57,887 nucleotides of DNA from assembly GCA_017447485.1 (NCBI GenBank), contig JAFSNI010000009.1, forward strand, positions 1 to 57,887, in the 5' to 3' direction. Below are positions 1-9,161 of this stretch, piece by piece. Source of the DNA: Candidatus Saccharimonadota bacterium. GTDB lineage: Bacteria; Patescibacteriota; Saccharimonadia; Saccharimonadales; Saccharimonadaceae. The notes beneath the pieces were generated by a model. The model did not search any database, was not told the origin of the DNA, and saw only the letters and a list, made by a program, of their open reading frames with translations. The position numbers were made by a program, and so were the translations under genes. Each line of letters starts with the position of its first letter. Position 1 is the stretch's first letter.

Positions 1-71
1 TCGGTGGCGTCGGCCCCTTAACCGTCACCTGTCTTTTCGATCACGTCCTCCAATCCGCCAAACGATGACCC

Positions 72-100
72 TTGCTTTCATGTAGCTTTTATGTTATAAT
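72..100 (+). promoter_or_regulatory. Promoter of the lipoprotein gene
   Basis: The -35 box is TTGCTT at 72-77 and the -10 box is TATAAT at 95-100, with a 17-base spacer and a TG dinucleotide one base before the -10. It leaves a leader of about 40 bases carrying the ribosome binding site AGGAGG at 136-141, 7 bases before the ATG. Bases 1-71 show no gene that I can support. Confidence 0.8.
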
Positions 101-148
101 TAAAATAATAGCTTCCGCTATGTACATTAATTTTTAGGAGGATACGTT

Positions 149-1024
149 ATGAATAAGAAAGTTCTATCCCTAATTGTGCTTTTCGCGATTTTGATGACTA
201 CGCTCTGCGGCTGCGACGGCAAATCAAGTAGCGCCGTCAGTCAAGACAACGCAACTGGCACCAATCAGACTGAGCAAACTCTGCCTGACCCTGCAAATGT
301 TCACACGGTAATTAGCACCCCAACTCCAGAGCCAGAGCCAACCCCAGAGCCCACCCCCTCCGTTGAGGTAGAGTGGCAAACTTTGACCTATCAATGGGAA
401 GACAACAATGGCTATCAGTTCGAAGCGACCATCAAAATCAGTCCTTGGATCAACACCAAGAACACGGATTATGTTACCGCCGCTTGGAACGAAGTCGGAA
501 GTGGCAAAACATTGCCGTCAGATGACTCCAAAAGTTGGGGAAATGCTCCGAGTTCCGATGACTACTATCGCCCAGTCGATAACGCTACCGACGTTTACTA
601 CTGCATCGGAAATGTTACAATTAAGAACCTCACAACTGGCTGGGACATCACAGCCTCAGCTCCAGTCAAGTCAAACCCACTTTGGTTTTCTGCTTGTCAA
701 CCCGAAACAAACCCGGCATATTACAAGCAACATCCAAACACCTTTGATTACCTCAAGAGCAGTACAATCAGTAAAGTTTTTTACGGCGATGGAGAAAAGA
801 GAAATTCAACCTGGGCATGTCTTACCCCGCAATACACTTCAAACAAATGGGGGCCCGTTCCGTTCGTCTTCGCGCATTTCGACAGCAAAGCTCCCGCCAA
901 TCCTGACGGAAAATATATTTCCGAAATCACAGACACATATTTCTGTGTCAACACCAACAACAATTGGATATGGGACAAAGAAATGAGCGAGCTCTCAACG
1001 CTGAAACTGAGCATCGTGGAATAA
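149..1024 (+). CDS. Secreted lipoprotein of unknown function
   Basis: The 291-residue product begins with a lipoprotein signal: a Lys-rich start, a hydrophobic stretch and the lipobox LCGC around residues 19-22, so it should be lipid-anchored on the outer face of the cytoplasmic membrane. Residues about 25-75 are Ser/Thr/Gln-rich and end in a repeated Pro-Glu-Thr linker (TPEPEPTPEP), typical of a flexible spacer. The remaining roughly 210 residues form a Trp- and Tyr-rich soluble domain that I do not recognise. It is transcribed alone, with its own consensus promoter, a strong ribosome binding site (AGGAGG at 136-141) and a terminator. Its use of a ribosome binding site groups it with the other exported or highly expressed genes here rather than with the leaderless ones. 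Function is unknown; the lipoprotein call is well supported. Confidence 0.85.
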   Translation: MNKKVLSLIVLFAILMTTLCGCDGKSSSAVSQDNATGTNQTEQTLPDPANVHTVISTPTPEPEPTPEPTPSVEVEWQTLTYQWEDNNGYQFEATIKISPWINTKNTDYVTAAWNEVGSGKTLPSDDSKSWGNAPSSDDYYRPVDNATDVYYCIGNVTIKNLTTGWDITASAPVKSNPLWFSACQPETNPAYYKQHPNTFDYLKSSTISKVFYGDGEKRNSTWACLTPQYTSNKWGPVPFVFAHFDSKAPANPDGKYISEITDTYFCVNTNNNWIWDKEMSELSTLKLSIVE

Positions 1025-1030
1025 CCTCCT

Positions 1031-1060
1031 AAAAACGCCCCGCTAGCCGAGGCGTTTTTT
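1031..1060. terminator. Bidirectional terminator
   Basis: The inverted repeat AAAAACGCC / GGCGTTTTTT encloses an 11-base loop. It has a T run on both strands and lies between the convergent lipoprotein gene and the large minus-strand membrane-protein gene, so it can end both transcripts. Confidence 0.85.
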
Positions 1061-4000
1061 CTATGCTTGTGGCGGAACTTGTGGTGGCTGCGGGTTATTA
1101 GCCCCCGCTCCAGTTGAACCAGTCCCTGAATTGAATCCAGGATTTCTACGCAAATATTCCTGTTCCGCCGCAACCCTATTCGCATCATTCGCTGAAGCAT
1201 TCGGATTTGTCGCAATATCGAGCAAAGTCTCATCTCCCAACCCCCTTATATCAATGGTTGCTCCAGCTCCAACATTCCCCCCAGCAGCCCCAGCTGCCGC
1301 CCTGACATCTAAGCTAGCTCCTGCCGCATTTACTCCAGCCACCGCATTCTCACCGCGCACACTCCCTGCTGCTCCATCAACCATCGCTTTATATTCAGCC
1401 TCTCGCCCAGCAAGTTTATAGATATTTTCGGCCTTAGTAGTATCCCATACACCAGTTCTACCACGATTCTCAATAGTCTCATTAGCGAGCTGCCGAATAC
1501 GAGTAACTTCACCCTCACCCATAGTCCCAGATGCCATCAACTCGTTGAGTTCCGTTAACGATGAATTCTTGGTGCCGACTAGCTCCTGACTATTTGTTAC
1601 ATAATTATTCAAAGCCCTATCAATATTGCGTTCTTCATAGGTCGAACCATCCTCGCGAGTTCTAGTTGCAGACCCGCTTCGCCACGCAGAGTACTTGGCC
1701 TCAGGCGTCGCGCCATCCTTACCATATTCCCTGTTATATTGCGCAGCAAATTCAAAGCCCATAGGTGTAGACGAACGATACATTCCACTATTCTCACCGG
1801 TCGCTATCTCCTTCATAACCGAAGCCAACATTTTCGAATTATAGCCTTTTGCTACATCTGATATCTCACCAGTCTTGCTATCATATCCAGTAATTTTTTT
1901 ACTCAAGAAACCAGCTGCCGTATCCTTTCTACGACCCGCAATTCGTGCTACTGCCACCGCACCAGATTTATCTCCGTCCGCCATATACTGATCAAACATG
2001 GAATAAAGTTTTTCTTCATCCTCACCATTCCTCGTTTCATTATTAATCAAGGTCATATAATCTGCTAGCTCATCCTTTTCTGCTCGTTTTTGCTGGCCCA
2101 ACACAGCTGCCTGGAATCCAATACCGTTCAAACTATCTTCGCGATTTCTCGTGTCCTGGTTTTTTAAATACTGCGCTCTCGCCCTGGCCATGCCACGCTT
2201 TCCGCCCCGCAAAGCCTTACCGACCCCAGTAAGTTTTCGCTCTTTACCGTCCCGATCAATCCCGGCTTTAACCCGCGTTCTAAACTCCGAAGCACGTTCT
2301 TTTGAATCCTTCATCGCATTAGAACCCTGAATTCGCTTCGCCGTTCCACCACGCAACCGATTCCCAAGCCCAGAAATCTTTGCTCCCAAATTCCCCATCG
2401 CCGCAAGTGAAGATTTCAATAAAGTAGGAATAAATAAATATGGCACCGCTTGCACGACCATCGCGCTTAGCGCAAAACCCATTTGCAAATTACTATCCGC
2501 GCTAGCCGCCAAATTACCAAATATTTTTCCAATGAAATCACCCGCACCAATCACTAATCCACAGAGTGGATAAACTAGCAAAAGTCCTTTCATCAAATCC
2601 AGCCATCGCTTGAAAAACTTTTCAGCATTTGGTAAAAGATACATCAAAATCGCTATTGGTGCAATCACAACACAAACCACCACTCCAGCCTGACGCACAA
2701 TTAGCACGACAAACAGCACTATTATCGAAATCACAACAGACAACAAAGCAATCAACAACGTCAAAATCGCGCCCAAACCACCGGAGCTTAAAATCATAAT
2801 TCCAGCCGCCGCCAAAACACCAGTCCCACCAACCACCAAATACTGAGTCAAAGAAGCATCACCACTAGACGTAGGAGCGTTCAATGTCGGCCCCATTGCA
2901 CTCAAAAGGTTTTTTAACCCACTACCAACAATGTTGCTCACGTCAACCGCAAGTTCACAAATTATGTAGCTTAAATTCATCACAATTGCACCAACTATAA
3001 GCTTTGGTAAAATCCGCTTAATTCCGTAATTATCTATACCAACACCAGTAATTTGTGAGAAAATCACAATCAGAAGCATTATAATAAAACCTACATTCGC
3101 AATATTCCGAATAGTTCCCCAAGCTTCTCTTACGCCATTATTGTCGTCCGTAAATATAGACGACCGGATTTGCAAAAAGTTTTCTTCAATCCATTCATAA
3201 GCTGCCGATCCAACTTTCGCCAACCCTGACGTAATCGGGCACACAATCCACCCCAGCACTCCCGCACCATTATAGCACGCATCGATAGTTCCGCTATCCA
3301 CATTGTCAATAAACCCTGGGTCCGTGCTTGGTGTGTCATAGCTGTCCACATTTATCACAAGGCCGTCGATATTCACACACTGGTACACTTTCCCATCTTC
3401 ATCATCTTCTGAACCAGATGACTCTACATAATCACCACTACTAACAATCCTATTAATCTCTTCAATATTCTTCTTAGCATCATTAACTGCATCTTCTGGA
3501 GAATCCGGATCATCAACAATCTCTTGCAATTTAGTCTTCAGCTCTTGCCAGCCATTGTTCCCTTCAGATGTCTTGGCATCTTTACATGCATCGTTCAAAT
3601 CAGCCAAAATAATATTTTCATACCCGCCAGTTCGATTCGCAATCGCAATACCATTACCAGTTACCTGCAGTGCAGAAATACGACTAAGCAAACCCGTACA
3701 ACTATTAGCAGTATTATCACTCGACAACGAGTATGTCCACGATTTATTACTGTTAACATGATAATAATAATTTTGAGCAATAACTTTATTCTCAGTCTTA
3801 TCATATTCAGTAATTTTATAATAGTCAGTTCCGCTAGTCTTATTCTTCTTAGTCACCCTATCCGCATCGCATTTCAAATTAAAATCAGTAATGTAGTTAA
3901 AATATCCGTCCACATTATTAAAGTTCCCCAATTCATCATAAGTCGGCAAATACGGGTTTTCTGATTTTTTGCTATTATACCAATTCGTATAAATATTTTT

Positions 4001-4597
4001 AAACTGCTCCGCTGCATCACTTGAACGAATATACACCCCGGAATCATTAAAACTATTACAGTTTTTATCTTCAGCGTAAGTATAATAAAGACTAGACTCG
4101 CTCGCATATGACAACGTAGCCCTTTGCACCAAACGGTGGTATCCGCCATTACACATCATGTCCTCTGCGATATTTAGGCCAGTCAAACTAGCAAACAACT
4201 GCAAGATATTCTGACCACCACCATCTTGTTTACACCAAATAGCCCCATCGTCCCCACCGTTACCCTGAATCTTATCTTCAACCCACAACGCCGTAGTAAT
4301 AGTTGTATTAGTCAGCCCAGTCAACCCGCCATCAAAGATGTCGCTTCCAGTTTTCACAGCATCAGCACTTATAGCGGAATCATTAGATTTTATGTGTGAT
4401 ATGCATTTTTTCAAAGTATTCGCCACCACGTTAATACGTGATGCCTCAAGCAACTGATTATAAATATCATCTCGCGACGCCGACACCCTAACTGAACTAG
4501 CCATCACACTAAGCGGCGCCGCAACAGAAATTACAGCAGCCAAAATAGCGACAAGTGATGATGACAATATTTTCTTAATCCTGTTCCGCATCGTCAC
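1061..4597 (-). CDS. VirB6/TrbL-like polytopic membrane protein
   Basis: This 1178-residue protein has a signal sequence (cleavage probably near residues 33-35, VMASS), a soluble extracytoplasmic domain to about residue 440 with several Cys, a block of about six to eight membrane segments between residues 500 and 745, and a long charged C-terminal domain ending in Ala/Gly- and Pro-rich sequence. The membrane core, with a long hydrophobic double segment and an RWLDLMKGLLL-type stretch near residue 665, resembles the VirB6/TrbL channel components of type IV secretion as they appear in CPR genomes; this is a fold-level resemblance, not a proven homology. The ATG lies inside the 3' end of the upstream gene (23-base overlap), so translation is probably coupled. 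A partner role in DNA or protein transfer across the envelope is an inference, because VirB4 and VirD4 are not in the window. Confidence 0.6.
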   Translation of the reverse strand: MTMRNRIKKILSSSLVAILAAVISVAAPLSVMASSVRVSASRDDIYNQLLEASRINVVANTLKKCISHIKSNDSAISADAVKTGSDIFDGGLTGLTNTTITTALWVEDKIQGNGGDDGAIWCKQDGGGQNILQLFASLTGLNIAEDMMCNGGYHRLVQRATLSYASESSLYYTYAEDKNCNSFNDSGVYIRSSDAAEQFKNIYTNWYNSKKSENPYLPTYDELGNFNNVDGYFNYITDFNLKCDADRVTKKNKTSGTDYYKITEYDKTENKVIAQNYYYHVNSNKSWTYSLSSDNTANSCTGLLSRISALQVTGNGIAIANRTGGYENIILADLNDACKDAKTSEGNNGWQELKTKLQEIVDDPDSPEDAVNDAKKNIEEINRIVSSGDYVESSGSEDDEDGKVYQCVNIDGLVINVDSYDTPSTDPGFIDNVDSGTIDACYNGAGVLGWIVCPITSGLAKVGSAAYEWIEENFLQIRSSIFTDDNNGVREAWGTIRNIANVGFIIMLLIVIFSQITGVGIDNYGIKRILPKLIVGAIVMNLSYIICELAVDVSNIVGSGLKNLLSAMGPTLNAPTSSGDASLTQYLVVGGTGVLAAAGIMILSSGGLGAILTLLIALLSVVISIIVLFVVLIVRQAGVVVCVVIAPIAILMYLLPNAEKFFKRWLDLMKGLLLVYPLCGLVIGAGDFIGKIFGNLAASADSNLQMGFALSAMVVQAVPYLFIPTLLKSSLAAMGNLGAKISGLGNRLRGGTAKRIQGSNAMKDSKERASEFRTRVKAGIDRDGKERKLTGVGKALRGGKRGMARARAQYLKNQDTRNREDSLNGIGFQAAVLGQQKRAEKDELADYMTLINNETRNGEDEEKLYSMFDQYMADGDKSGAVAVARIAGRRKDTAAGFLSKKITGYDSKTGEISDVAKGYNSKMLASVMKEIATGENSGMYRSSTPMGFEFAAQYNREYGKDGATPEAKYSAWRSGSATRTREDGSTYEERNIDRALNNYVTNSQELVGTKNSSLTELNELMASGTMGEGEVTRIRQLANETIENRGRTGVWDTTKAENIYKLAGREAEYKAMVDGAAGSVRGENAVAGVNAAGASLDVRAAAGAAGGNVGAGATIDIRGLGDETLLDIATNPNASANDANRVAAEQEYLRRNPGFNSGTGSTGAGANNPQPPQVPPQA

Positions 4598-5492
4598 CTT
4601 CTCCTATAGCTGCATACAAATTGTCAAAATAATACATCACCGATCCAACCTCACCGTAGTTAATCTCACCAACATTGGCAATATAAACCTGAAAAATGGC
4701 AGGATTAGCCACGTCAATATTCTCTTGCAATGCCAACAGCTCTGCCATTATACTATTGCAAACGACAGTTTCAGCATTTGCACAATTGCTTTCACTATAT
4801 CTGCTAATTAACGTAGCTCTGGAATTGTAATATGATTGGATCTCTTCGGCCAAACTTGTCGCACTAACGCCATACCCAGAAAGAATCTCTTGCGCAGACG
4901 ACAAATTTCGTGAAACTTGATAAAGTCTCGTTGTTAAAGTAGCGAAACTGCGATATTTTTCGAGATCATTCAAGACAGCATTCTTTAGTCCCTCATAATT
5001 TTCCTCTAAATTCGTTTCGGCAACCGTACCAGAAAGCTCCGGCCCACTTGCTAATCTTTCGTTCAATTTCTCCAGGGCCGAAATGCCATCATTCAAAGCA
5101 GCCACATTCAAATCCAACTCGTCTTGTGAGCTAATCACGAAATCGGCAATCGAAGCCTCTCCGCTATAAATATACCTCACGGCCGAAACAAGATTAGCTA
5201 TCGGCTCTTTATTTTCATTCAAGATTGTGTAAAAATCTGCGTTCTTGCTATCCTCGGTTCCGCCATCGCCGTTCCGACTATTCATTAGCGCTATCACCAC
5301 TCCAATGATAATCGCTACAATCGCCACCCCCAAAATCACCGCCCAAATCCACTTCTTCCCCCTCTTCGCCACTCCCCCACCAAACATCACTGGTTCGCCA
5401 GAATCCCCGCCCGACGAAATCACCGAGCCAGAACCACCAGTCCCACCCGAAACACCAAAACTACCAAAAGAATCATTGTATGACGGATTCAT
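4575..5492 (-). CDS. Single-pass membrane protein, partner of VirB6-like protein
   Basis: The 305-residue protein has a Gly/Ser-rich cytoplasmic N-terminus (residues 1-40), a basic KRGKK patch, one strong membrane segment at about 48-70, and a mostly helical extracellular domain of some 230 residues with two Cys near residue 240. I do not recognise a family. It is the first gene of a two-gene minus-strand operon with the VirB6/TrbL-like protein, overlapping it by 23 bases, so it is likely a structural partner of that complex. The promoter is TGATATAAT at 5499-5507 (reverse), with exactly six bases between TATAAT and the ATG, so the mRNA is probably leaderless. Confidence 0.7.
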   Translation of the reverse strand: MNPSYNDSFGSFGVSGGTGGSGSVISSGGDSGEPVMFGGGVAKRGKKWIWAVILGVAIVAIIIGVVIALMNSRNGDGGTEDSKNADFYTILNENKEPIANLVSAVRYIYSGEASIADFVISSQDELDLNVAALNDGISALEKLNERLASGPELSGTVAETNLEENYEGLKNAVLNDLEKYRSFATLTTRLYQVSRNLSSAQEILSGYGVSATSLAEEIQSYYNSRATLISRYSESNCANAETVVCNSIMAELLALQENIDVANPAIFQVYIANVGEINYGEVGSVMYYFDNLYAAIGEGDDAEQD

Positions 5493-5527
5493 ACTCCAAT
5501 TATATCATAACCATTTTCAAAAATCAC

Positions 5528-5561
5528 AAAAATGAGCCAGACTTTCGTCTAGCTCATTTTT
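5528..5561 (-). terminator. Terminator of the DUF11 surface-protein gene
   Basis: The hairpin has arms AAAAATGAGC and GCTCATTTTT with an inner GAC/GTC pairing and a T run on the minus strand. It is placed 40 bases after the stop codon of the surface-protein gene and just upstream of the promoter of the next gene. Confidence 0.85.
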
Positions 5562-5600
5562 CTTAAGCCACCCAAACGCCAATAGCGTAAAGCGGTCTAA

Positions 5601-6842
5601 TTACATTAACTTTTTGCGGCTAGCAATAAAGTAACCAAGCGCAGTTGTCAAAGCGCCCGCACCAAGTGCGGCACCTGCAACTTCACCAGCACCAGTCTCA
5701 ACAATTTTGGTTGGCGTTGGTTCTGGGTCCTTTGGATCTTCCTTCTTACAGGTTTCATCGTCACGAACCACCATCACCGAAGCGTCATCCTTAAACACAC
5801 CAGAGTTAACCGTAGCCGAAGCCCAGTTCACAAGTTGGTTGCTACCACAAGCGAGCGACTTGTTTACAACTTTCGCCGTAAAGCGAACGTAAGCGTTACC
5901 CTTCGCAGCATAGCTACCAATGTTAATACCGGTCGTAGTAACCGTATCATCAGTAACTTTCACGCCACTCTGATAATTCGAGTTGTAAAGCATCGTCGAG
6001 CCTTTAACGTATTCCATATTCGTTGGCAAAATGTCACGAATCATCACGTTGTTAGCTTGTGCATCCGCCAAGTTCTTATACTCGATTTGGTACTCAACTT
6101 CGTCACCAATCTTCGCGTCAACCGATTCGTTCCAGCCTTTTTCGCCTTTAATCCGAACTGTCTTCGAAAGCTTCGTGGTCACCGAAGTATGAACCTTAAC
6201 CTGAATCGTCACTTGACCATCATATTCATAACAGCCAGGGATTTTACCATTCAAAGCTTCATAGCCCAAAGTTGCACCAGCAGAAGTAATCACGTTGTCC
6301 GTAATTTTTACCGAACCCATTTTCGTGTTCGTATAAGTTGCCGAACCCGCGACGTATTCAATATAGAAATCTTCGCTAGAAGTCAACTTTACTTCGTCCC
6401 AAATCCGGCCTGGATTTGCGTTCGAAGAGTTAAGATAACCAATAATCGTTTGTTCTTTTGCTACCGTAGTCGGAAGCGAGAAATACGCCATCACGTTTTC
6501 CGCTATCGCCGCAGTCCCTTTCGGGTTGTTGTTGTGAACATAAAGACGAATCGTATAAGTTTCGCCATCTTTCACAGCGATAGAATCCGCATTCCAGGTA
6601 GTCGAAGTAGAAGAGCTCAGCTTCGCACCCACGAAATTGCGTTCATCGCCAATTTTACCGTTAGTAATTGAGTTAAAAGTAATGGTATTTCCCAGTGCTC
6701 CTGCGTTAATTTGCGCAAGCGTATAGGTTTTCCGACCATTCGCGGAATCGCCCCAAGCGAGAACATTCGCTGGAACCATTGTCGCACCAGCCACAATCAA
6801 CGCAGCCGACGCGCTTAAAATAGTTTTATAAACTTTATTCAT
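5601..6842 (-). CDS. Surface protein with DUF11 domain and sortase-like tail
   Basis: The 413-residue protein carries a signal peptide (residues 1-29, NVLA before the cut), a beta-rich region of about 200 residues, and a DUF11-type repeat at roughly 228-345 (start KGWNESVDAKIGDEVEYQI; Asp-Ile-Leu-Pro near its middle). A Glu/Pro/Thr spacer follows, then the C-terminal motif ETGAG at residues 382-386, a hydrophobic stretch and the basic tail ASRKK. This layout is that of a cell-wall or surface-anchored protein processed by a sortase-like enzyme, although the motif is not canonical LPXTG and no sortase is in the window. It has its own ribosome binding site (AAGGAG, 7 bases before the ATG) and a terminator, so it is a single-gene unit. 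A role in contact with a host bacterium is plausible but only inferred. Confidence 0.75.
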   Translation of the reverse strand: MNKVYKTILSASAALIVAGATMVPANVLAWGDSANGRKTYTLAQINAGALGNTITFNSITNGKIGDERNFVGAKLSSSTSTTWNADSIAVKDGETYTIRLYVHNNNPKGTAAIAENVMAYFSLPTTVAKEQTIIGYLNSSNANPGRIWDEVKLTSSEDFYIEYVAGSATYTNTKMGSVKITDNVITSAGATLGYEALNGKIPGCYEYDGQVTIQVKVHTSVTTKLSKTVRIKGEKGWNESVDAKIGDEVEYQIEYKNLADAQANNVMIRDILPTNMEYVKGSTMLYNSNYQSGVKVTDDTVTTTGINIGSYAAKGNAYVRFTAKVVNKSLACGSNQLVNWASATVNSGVFKDDASVMVVRDDETCKKEDPKDPEPTPTKIVETGAGEVAGAALGAGALTTALGYFIASRKKLM

Positions 6843-6952
6843 AATTTCTCCTTCAAAAATTAATAAATATAATAGTTGTTTCTTGCTAGCCGAATTGTTA
6901 ATATTCGTCTATTAAAACAACCGAATCGTCTCAAATCTCAAATCTTGGGTGA

Positions 6953-6983
6953 AGCCCGGCAACCGAAGTTGCCGGACTTTTTT
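6953..6983 (+). terminator. Hairpin with plus-strand T run, no obvious gene
   Basis: The arms CCGGCAAC and GTTGCCGG around CGAA are followed by CTTTTTT on the plus strand. No supported plus-strand gene precedes it; both neighbours are on the minus strand. On the minus strand the loop is the stable tetraloop C(UUCG)G but without a T run. It is either the end of an unrecognised short plus-strand RNA or a structural hairpin after the gene ending at 7049. The remaining bases of 6843-7048 hold no gene that I can see. Confidence 0.5.
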
Positions 6984-7048
6984 GCTAAGGTACTTGGGCC
7001 GTCCCGCCCACGGGCTCCACCGCTAGAGATATGCCTATATAGTATCTA

Positions 7049-8935
7049 TCAATCCGGGGGACCTCCCCACTCGGTCCCAACCGGATCGTCAGATGTTAAC
7101 GTTGAACCGCCGACATTGCTGTCGACGTTTGTATTGTGAGTTGGCGTACCAGCATCAATGCCGCCGTTTCCCGTGCCGCTTTCGGCATTGGAATCGACGT
7201 TCGTGCCACCGCCATTATTCGTTCCGGGCGGAGTATAGCTCGGAGTATTCGGGTCGCCACCGGTCTTCTGACCTTCGTTGACTTCCTTCAACTCCTGCAT
7301 CTCCTGCTGATATTCCTCATAGGTATCAAACACCGAGTTGTTCGGGTTTTCCTCCGAGGAATACATCGCCCCTACACCATTATTGGTGCTTCCTCCCGGC
7401 CCCGGATTATCGTTTCCGCCAACCGGAGTTCCCTGATTCGGGTTCTTGTTGTAGGGCGGATCGTACGGGTCATCCGGGTCATCAGGCGGGTCACTCGGCG
7501 GATCTCCGCCACCAGGCTTGCCCGGGTCACCGCCCGAGGGCTTACCTGGGTCCGGGTCTCCACCAGACGGTTTACCAGGATCCGGATTTCCACCCGAAGG
7601 TTTACCAGGATCCGTCGGCGTCGGAGTCGGCTTATTCGGATTAGTCTGAGCCGGGATGTTCATCACCTTGCTCACGTTTGTGGGCTGATACCCACAGTCG
7701 ATTCGATAAGACACCGTCTTAAGCTCACCCTTAATGTTAAAGGTGTATTTCAAGAAGTATCCATCGTGGTCGAGAGTTTCCATGACGATGACGTCAGGCA
7801 CATGATCCGTCGTGTACGGATTCATATACATCTGGTCATCGAGGCCACTCTTCACCTTCACCACTTCAACCTTTTCAGCCGAATCCAGGAAAGTGAAAAA
7901 TGCCGCCAGCGTTTGAGCGTAAGCCGTCTTATTATTCATCCAGCGAACCTTCGCCGAATTAATCGTAGAGGCCCATTCGCCTTTGCACTCGTCATAGAAC
8001 TCACCCAGGTAGCGGGTTTTCACGTTGGCATCCAGCCAAGCCATATCACCAGCGCCCAGCGCCGGATCATAACTTAACCTCGTGCGGAAGTCTTTTTCGA
8101 TCTCCTCGACCGAAACCAGCGCAATCAGTTCATCTTCGGTTTTACCCGCGATGTCCTTCAGCGTTAAAACTCCGCTTGCCACGCGCGCCGTTGCGAGCTC
8201 CTCAAGCGGATTCGGACCGAAGTTATAATCATTCTTCGCATCCTCATCCGCAATCATACTGATGTTATAAAAATACCACCAGTTGCTCGTCTTTACCGGC
8301 TGTTCCTCCACTACCGTGGTAGCTTCCGTGTTCGTCTTCTTACCCCAGTTCCAGTCAATAGCTTTCCAATTAATCCCGCCCCAGATAATCTGTGCGAGCA
8401 AGGAAAGAATTGCCAGTCCCAGAGCGATCCACCTTAAGACTCCGTAAACTTTGCGCTTGTTGACGCTGTCCGCGCTTTCATGCTTCGCAAAAAACAAAGC
8501 AATCAGTAAGAACCAGCCAAACGCCGTCGACAGAATCCCCGGCAGAGTCTTGAAAAACGAAACCCAGAATGCGCTTTTGACTATCTCCGCTACACCCGCG
8601 CCAGCACTTGCCAGCACGATTATCGCCGGGATCGACATCAGCGTGAACAGGAACCATTCCTTCCACTCATCCGCGTACTTAAAGAACCACCCCGCGATGT
8701 GAACCAGCGCGGCGATTATTAAGACGAGGCTGAGCACCGACCAGCCACCTTTCGGAGCCAAGAAGCAGGAAAGCCCTACCGCCAGCCCCAAGGCCGCCGC
8801 CTGAATCCAACCCTTCTTACCCGTACGGGAAAGGAAGGGCGCTTCGACTTCTGCACCGTGATTGAGCACATGCTCACTTATCGCGGCCAGAAAGCCTGTC
8901 CATAAAAATACGATAATTGACGATATCAGCAACAT
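7049..8935 (-). CDS. Multi-pass membrane protein with Pro/Gly-rich tail
   Basis: The 628-residue product has about six or seven membrane segments in its first 190 residues, a soluble domain to about residue 395 with two Cys, then a long low-complexity tail built of PDPGKPSGG-type units followed by an Asn/Gly-rich stretch that continues to the C-terminus. I do not recognise a family. A longer reading frame extends to 9016, but the start at 8935 is preferred because GGAGG at 8943-8948 (reverse) lies 8 bases before it. The gene is richer in GC than its neighbours and uses Pro/Gly codons such as CCG and GGC. Its promoter is a copy of that of the coiled-coil gene at 9214-9726, so the two belong together and were probably acquired from another lineage; that origin is an inference. 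Confidence 0.7.
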   Translation of the reverse strand: MLLISSIIVFLWTGFLAAISEHVLNHGAEVEAPFLSRTGKKGWIQAAALGLAVGLSCFLAPKGGWSVLSLVLIIAALVHIAGWFFKYADEWKEWFLFTLMSIPAIIVLASAGAGVAEIVKSAFWVSFFKTLPGILSTAFGWFLLIALFFAKHESADSVNKRKVYGVLRWIALGLAILSLLAQIIWGGINWKAIDWNWGKKTNTEATTVVEEQPVKTSNWWYFYNISMIADEDAKNDYNFGPNPLEELATARVASGVLTLKDIAGKTEDELIALVSVEEIEKDFRTRLSYDPALGAGDMAWLDANVKTRYLGEFYDECKGEWASTINSAKVRWMNNKTAYAQTLAAFFTFLDSAEKVEVVKVKSGLDDQMYMNPYTTDHVPDVIVMETLDHDGYFLKYTFNIKGELKTVSYRIDCGYQPTNVSKVMNIPAQTNPNKPTPTPTDPGKPSGGNPDPGKPSGGDPDPGKPSGGDPGKPGGGDPPSDPPDDPDDPYDPPYNKNPNQGTPVGGNDNPGPGGSTNNGVGAMYSSEENPNNSVFDTYEEYQQEMQELKEVNEGQKTGGDPNTPSYTPPGTNNGGGTNVDSNAESGTGNGGIDAGTPTHNTNVDSNVGGSTLTSDDPVGTEWGGPPD

Positions 8936-8962
8936 ATTCGTTACCTCCTTTTTAATTTTTTC

Positions 8963-9038
8963 GGGGGCAACGCCCCCAATGTGTGGGGGAGTTACTATAA
9001 TAGGCATATATATCAACAGGTTTCTTGATTGAAACCTG
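8963..9038 (-). promoter_or_regulatory. Structured 5' leader with alternative hairpins
   Basis: The leader is about 150 bases, between the promoter at 9095-9123 and the ATG at 8935. It contains a perfect 8-base-pair hairpin at 9017-9038 (CAGGTTTC / GAAACCTG, 6-base loop). Nearer the gene, one run of five G (minus-strand sense, 8973-8977) can pair either with five C at 8985-8989 upstream or with five C at 8963-8967 downstream, giving two mutually exclusive hairpins 15 bases before the ribosome binding site. The stable downstream form is GGGGGC / GCCCCC with a 3-base loop. A regulatory switch is inferred. Confidence 0.5.
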
Positions 9039-9094
9039 AGATGATTCGGTTGTTAATGGGCCTCTGTTTCAACGCATCGTCCCAGACTGATTCC

Positions 9095-9123
9095 ATTATA
9101 GCACACATCATCATTTTTGTCAA
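9095..9123 (-). promoter_or_regulatory. Strong promoter, copy 1
   Basis: On the minus strand the -35 is perfect TTGACA (9118-9123), the spacer is 17 bases and the -10 is perfect TATAAT (9095-9100), with an extended TGC before it. The surrounding 35 bases (9094-9128) match 9791-9825 except in a 6-base core. Confidence 0.9.
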
Positions 9124-9161
9124 TAGCATTATCACTTTATTGCACTTATGTCTAAAACATG

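Noticed and set aside
5835-6671. 278-residue frame antisense to the DUF11 protein
   Set aside because: Arg- and Asn-rich, no signal, no start signals, and the opposite strand holds a clear gene.
6945-6985. Riboswitch-like GAAGCCCGGCAACC resembling SAM-I
   Set aside because: Only a short match; the SAM-I core helices and kink-turn are not present, and it is on the wrong strand for the next gene.
6876-7139. 87-residue plus-strand frame ending in the membrane-protein gene
   Set aside because: No promoter spacing or ribosome binding site, and a plus-strand terminator-like hairpin lies in its middle.
7136-8077. 313-residue frame antisense to the Pro/Gly-rich membrane protein
   Set aside because: Unusual Arg content reflects the high GC of the opposite gene; no start signals.
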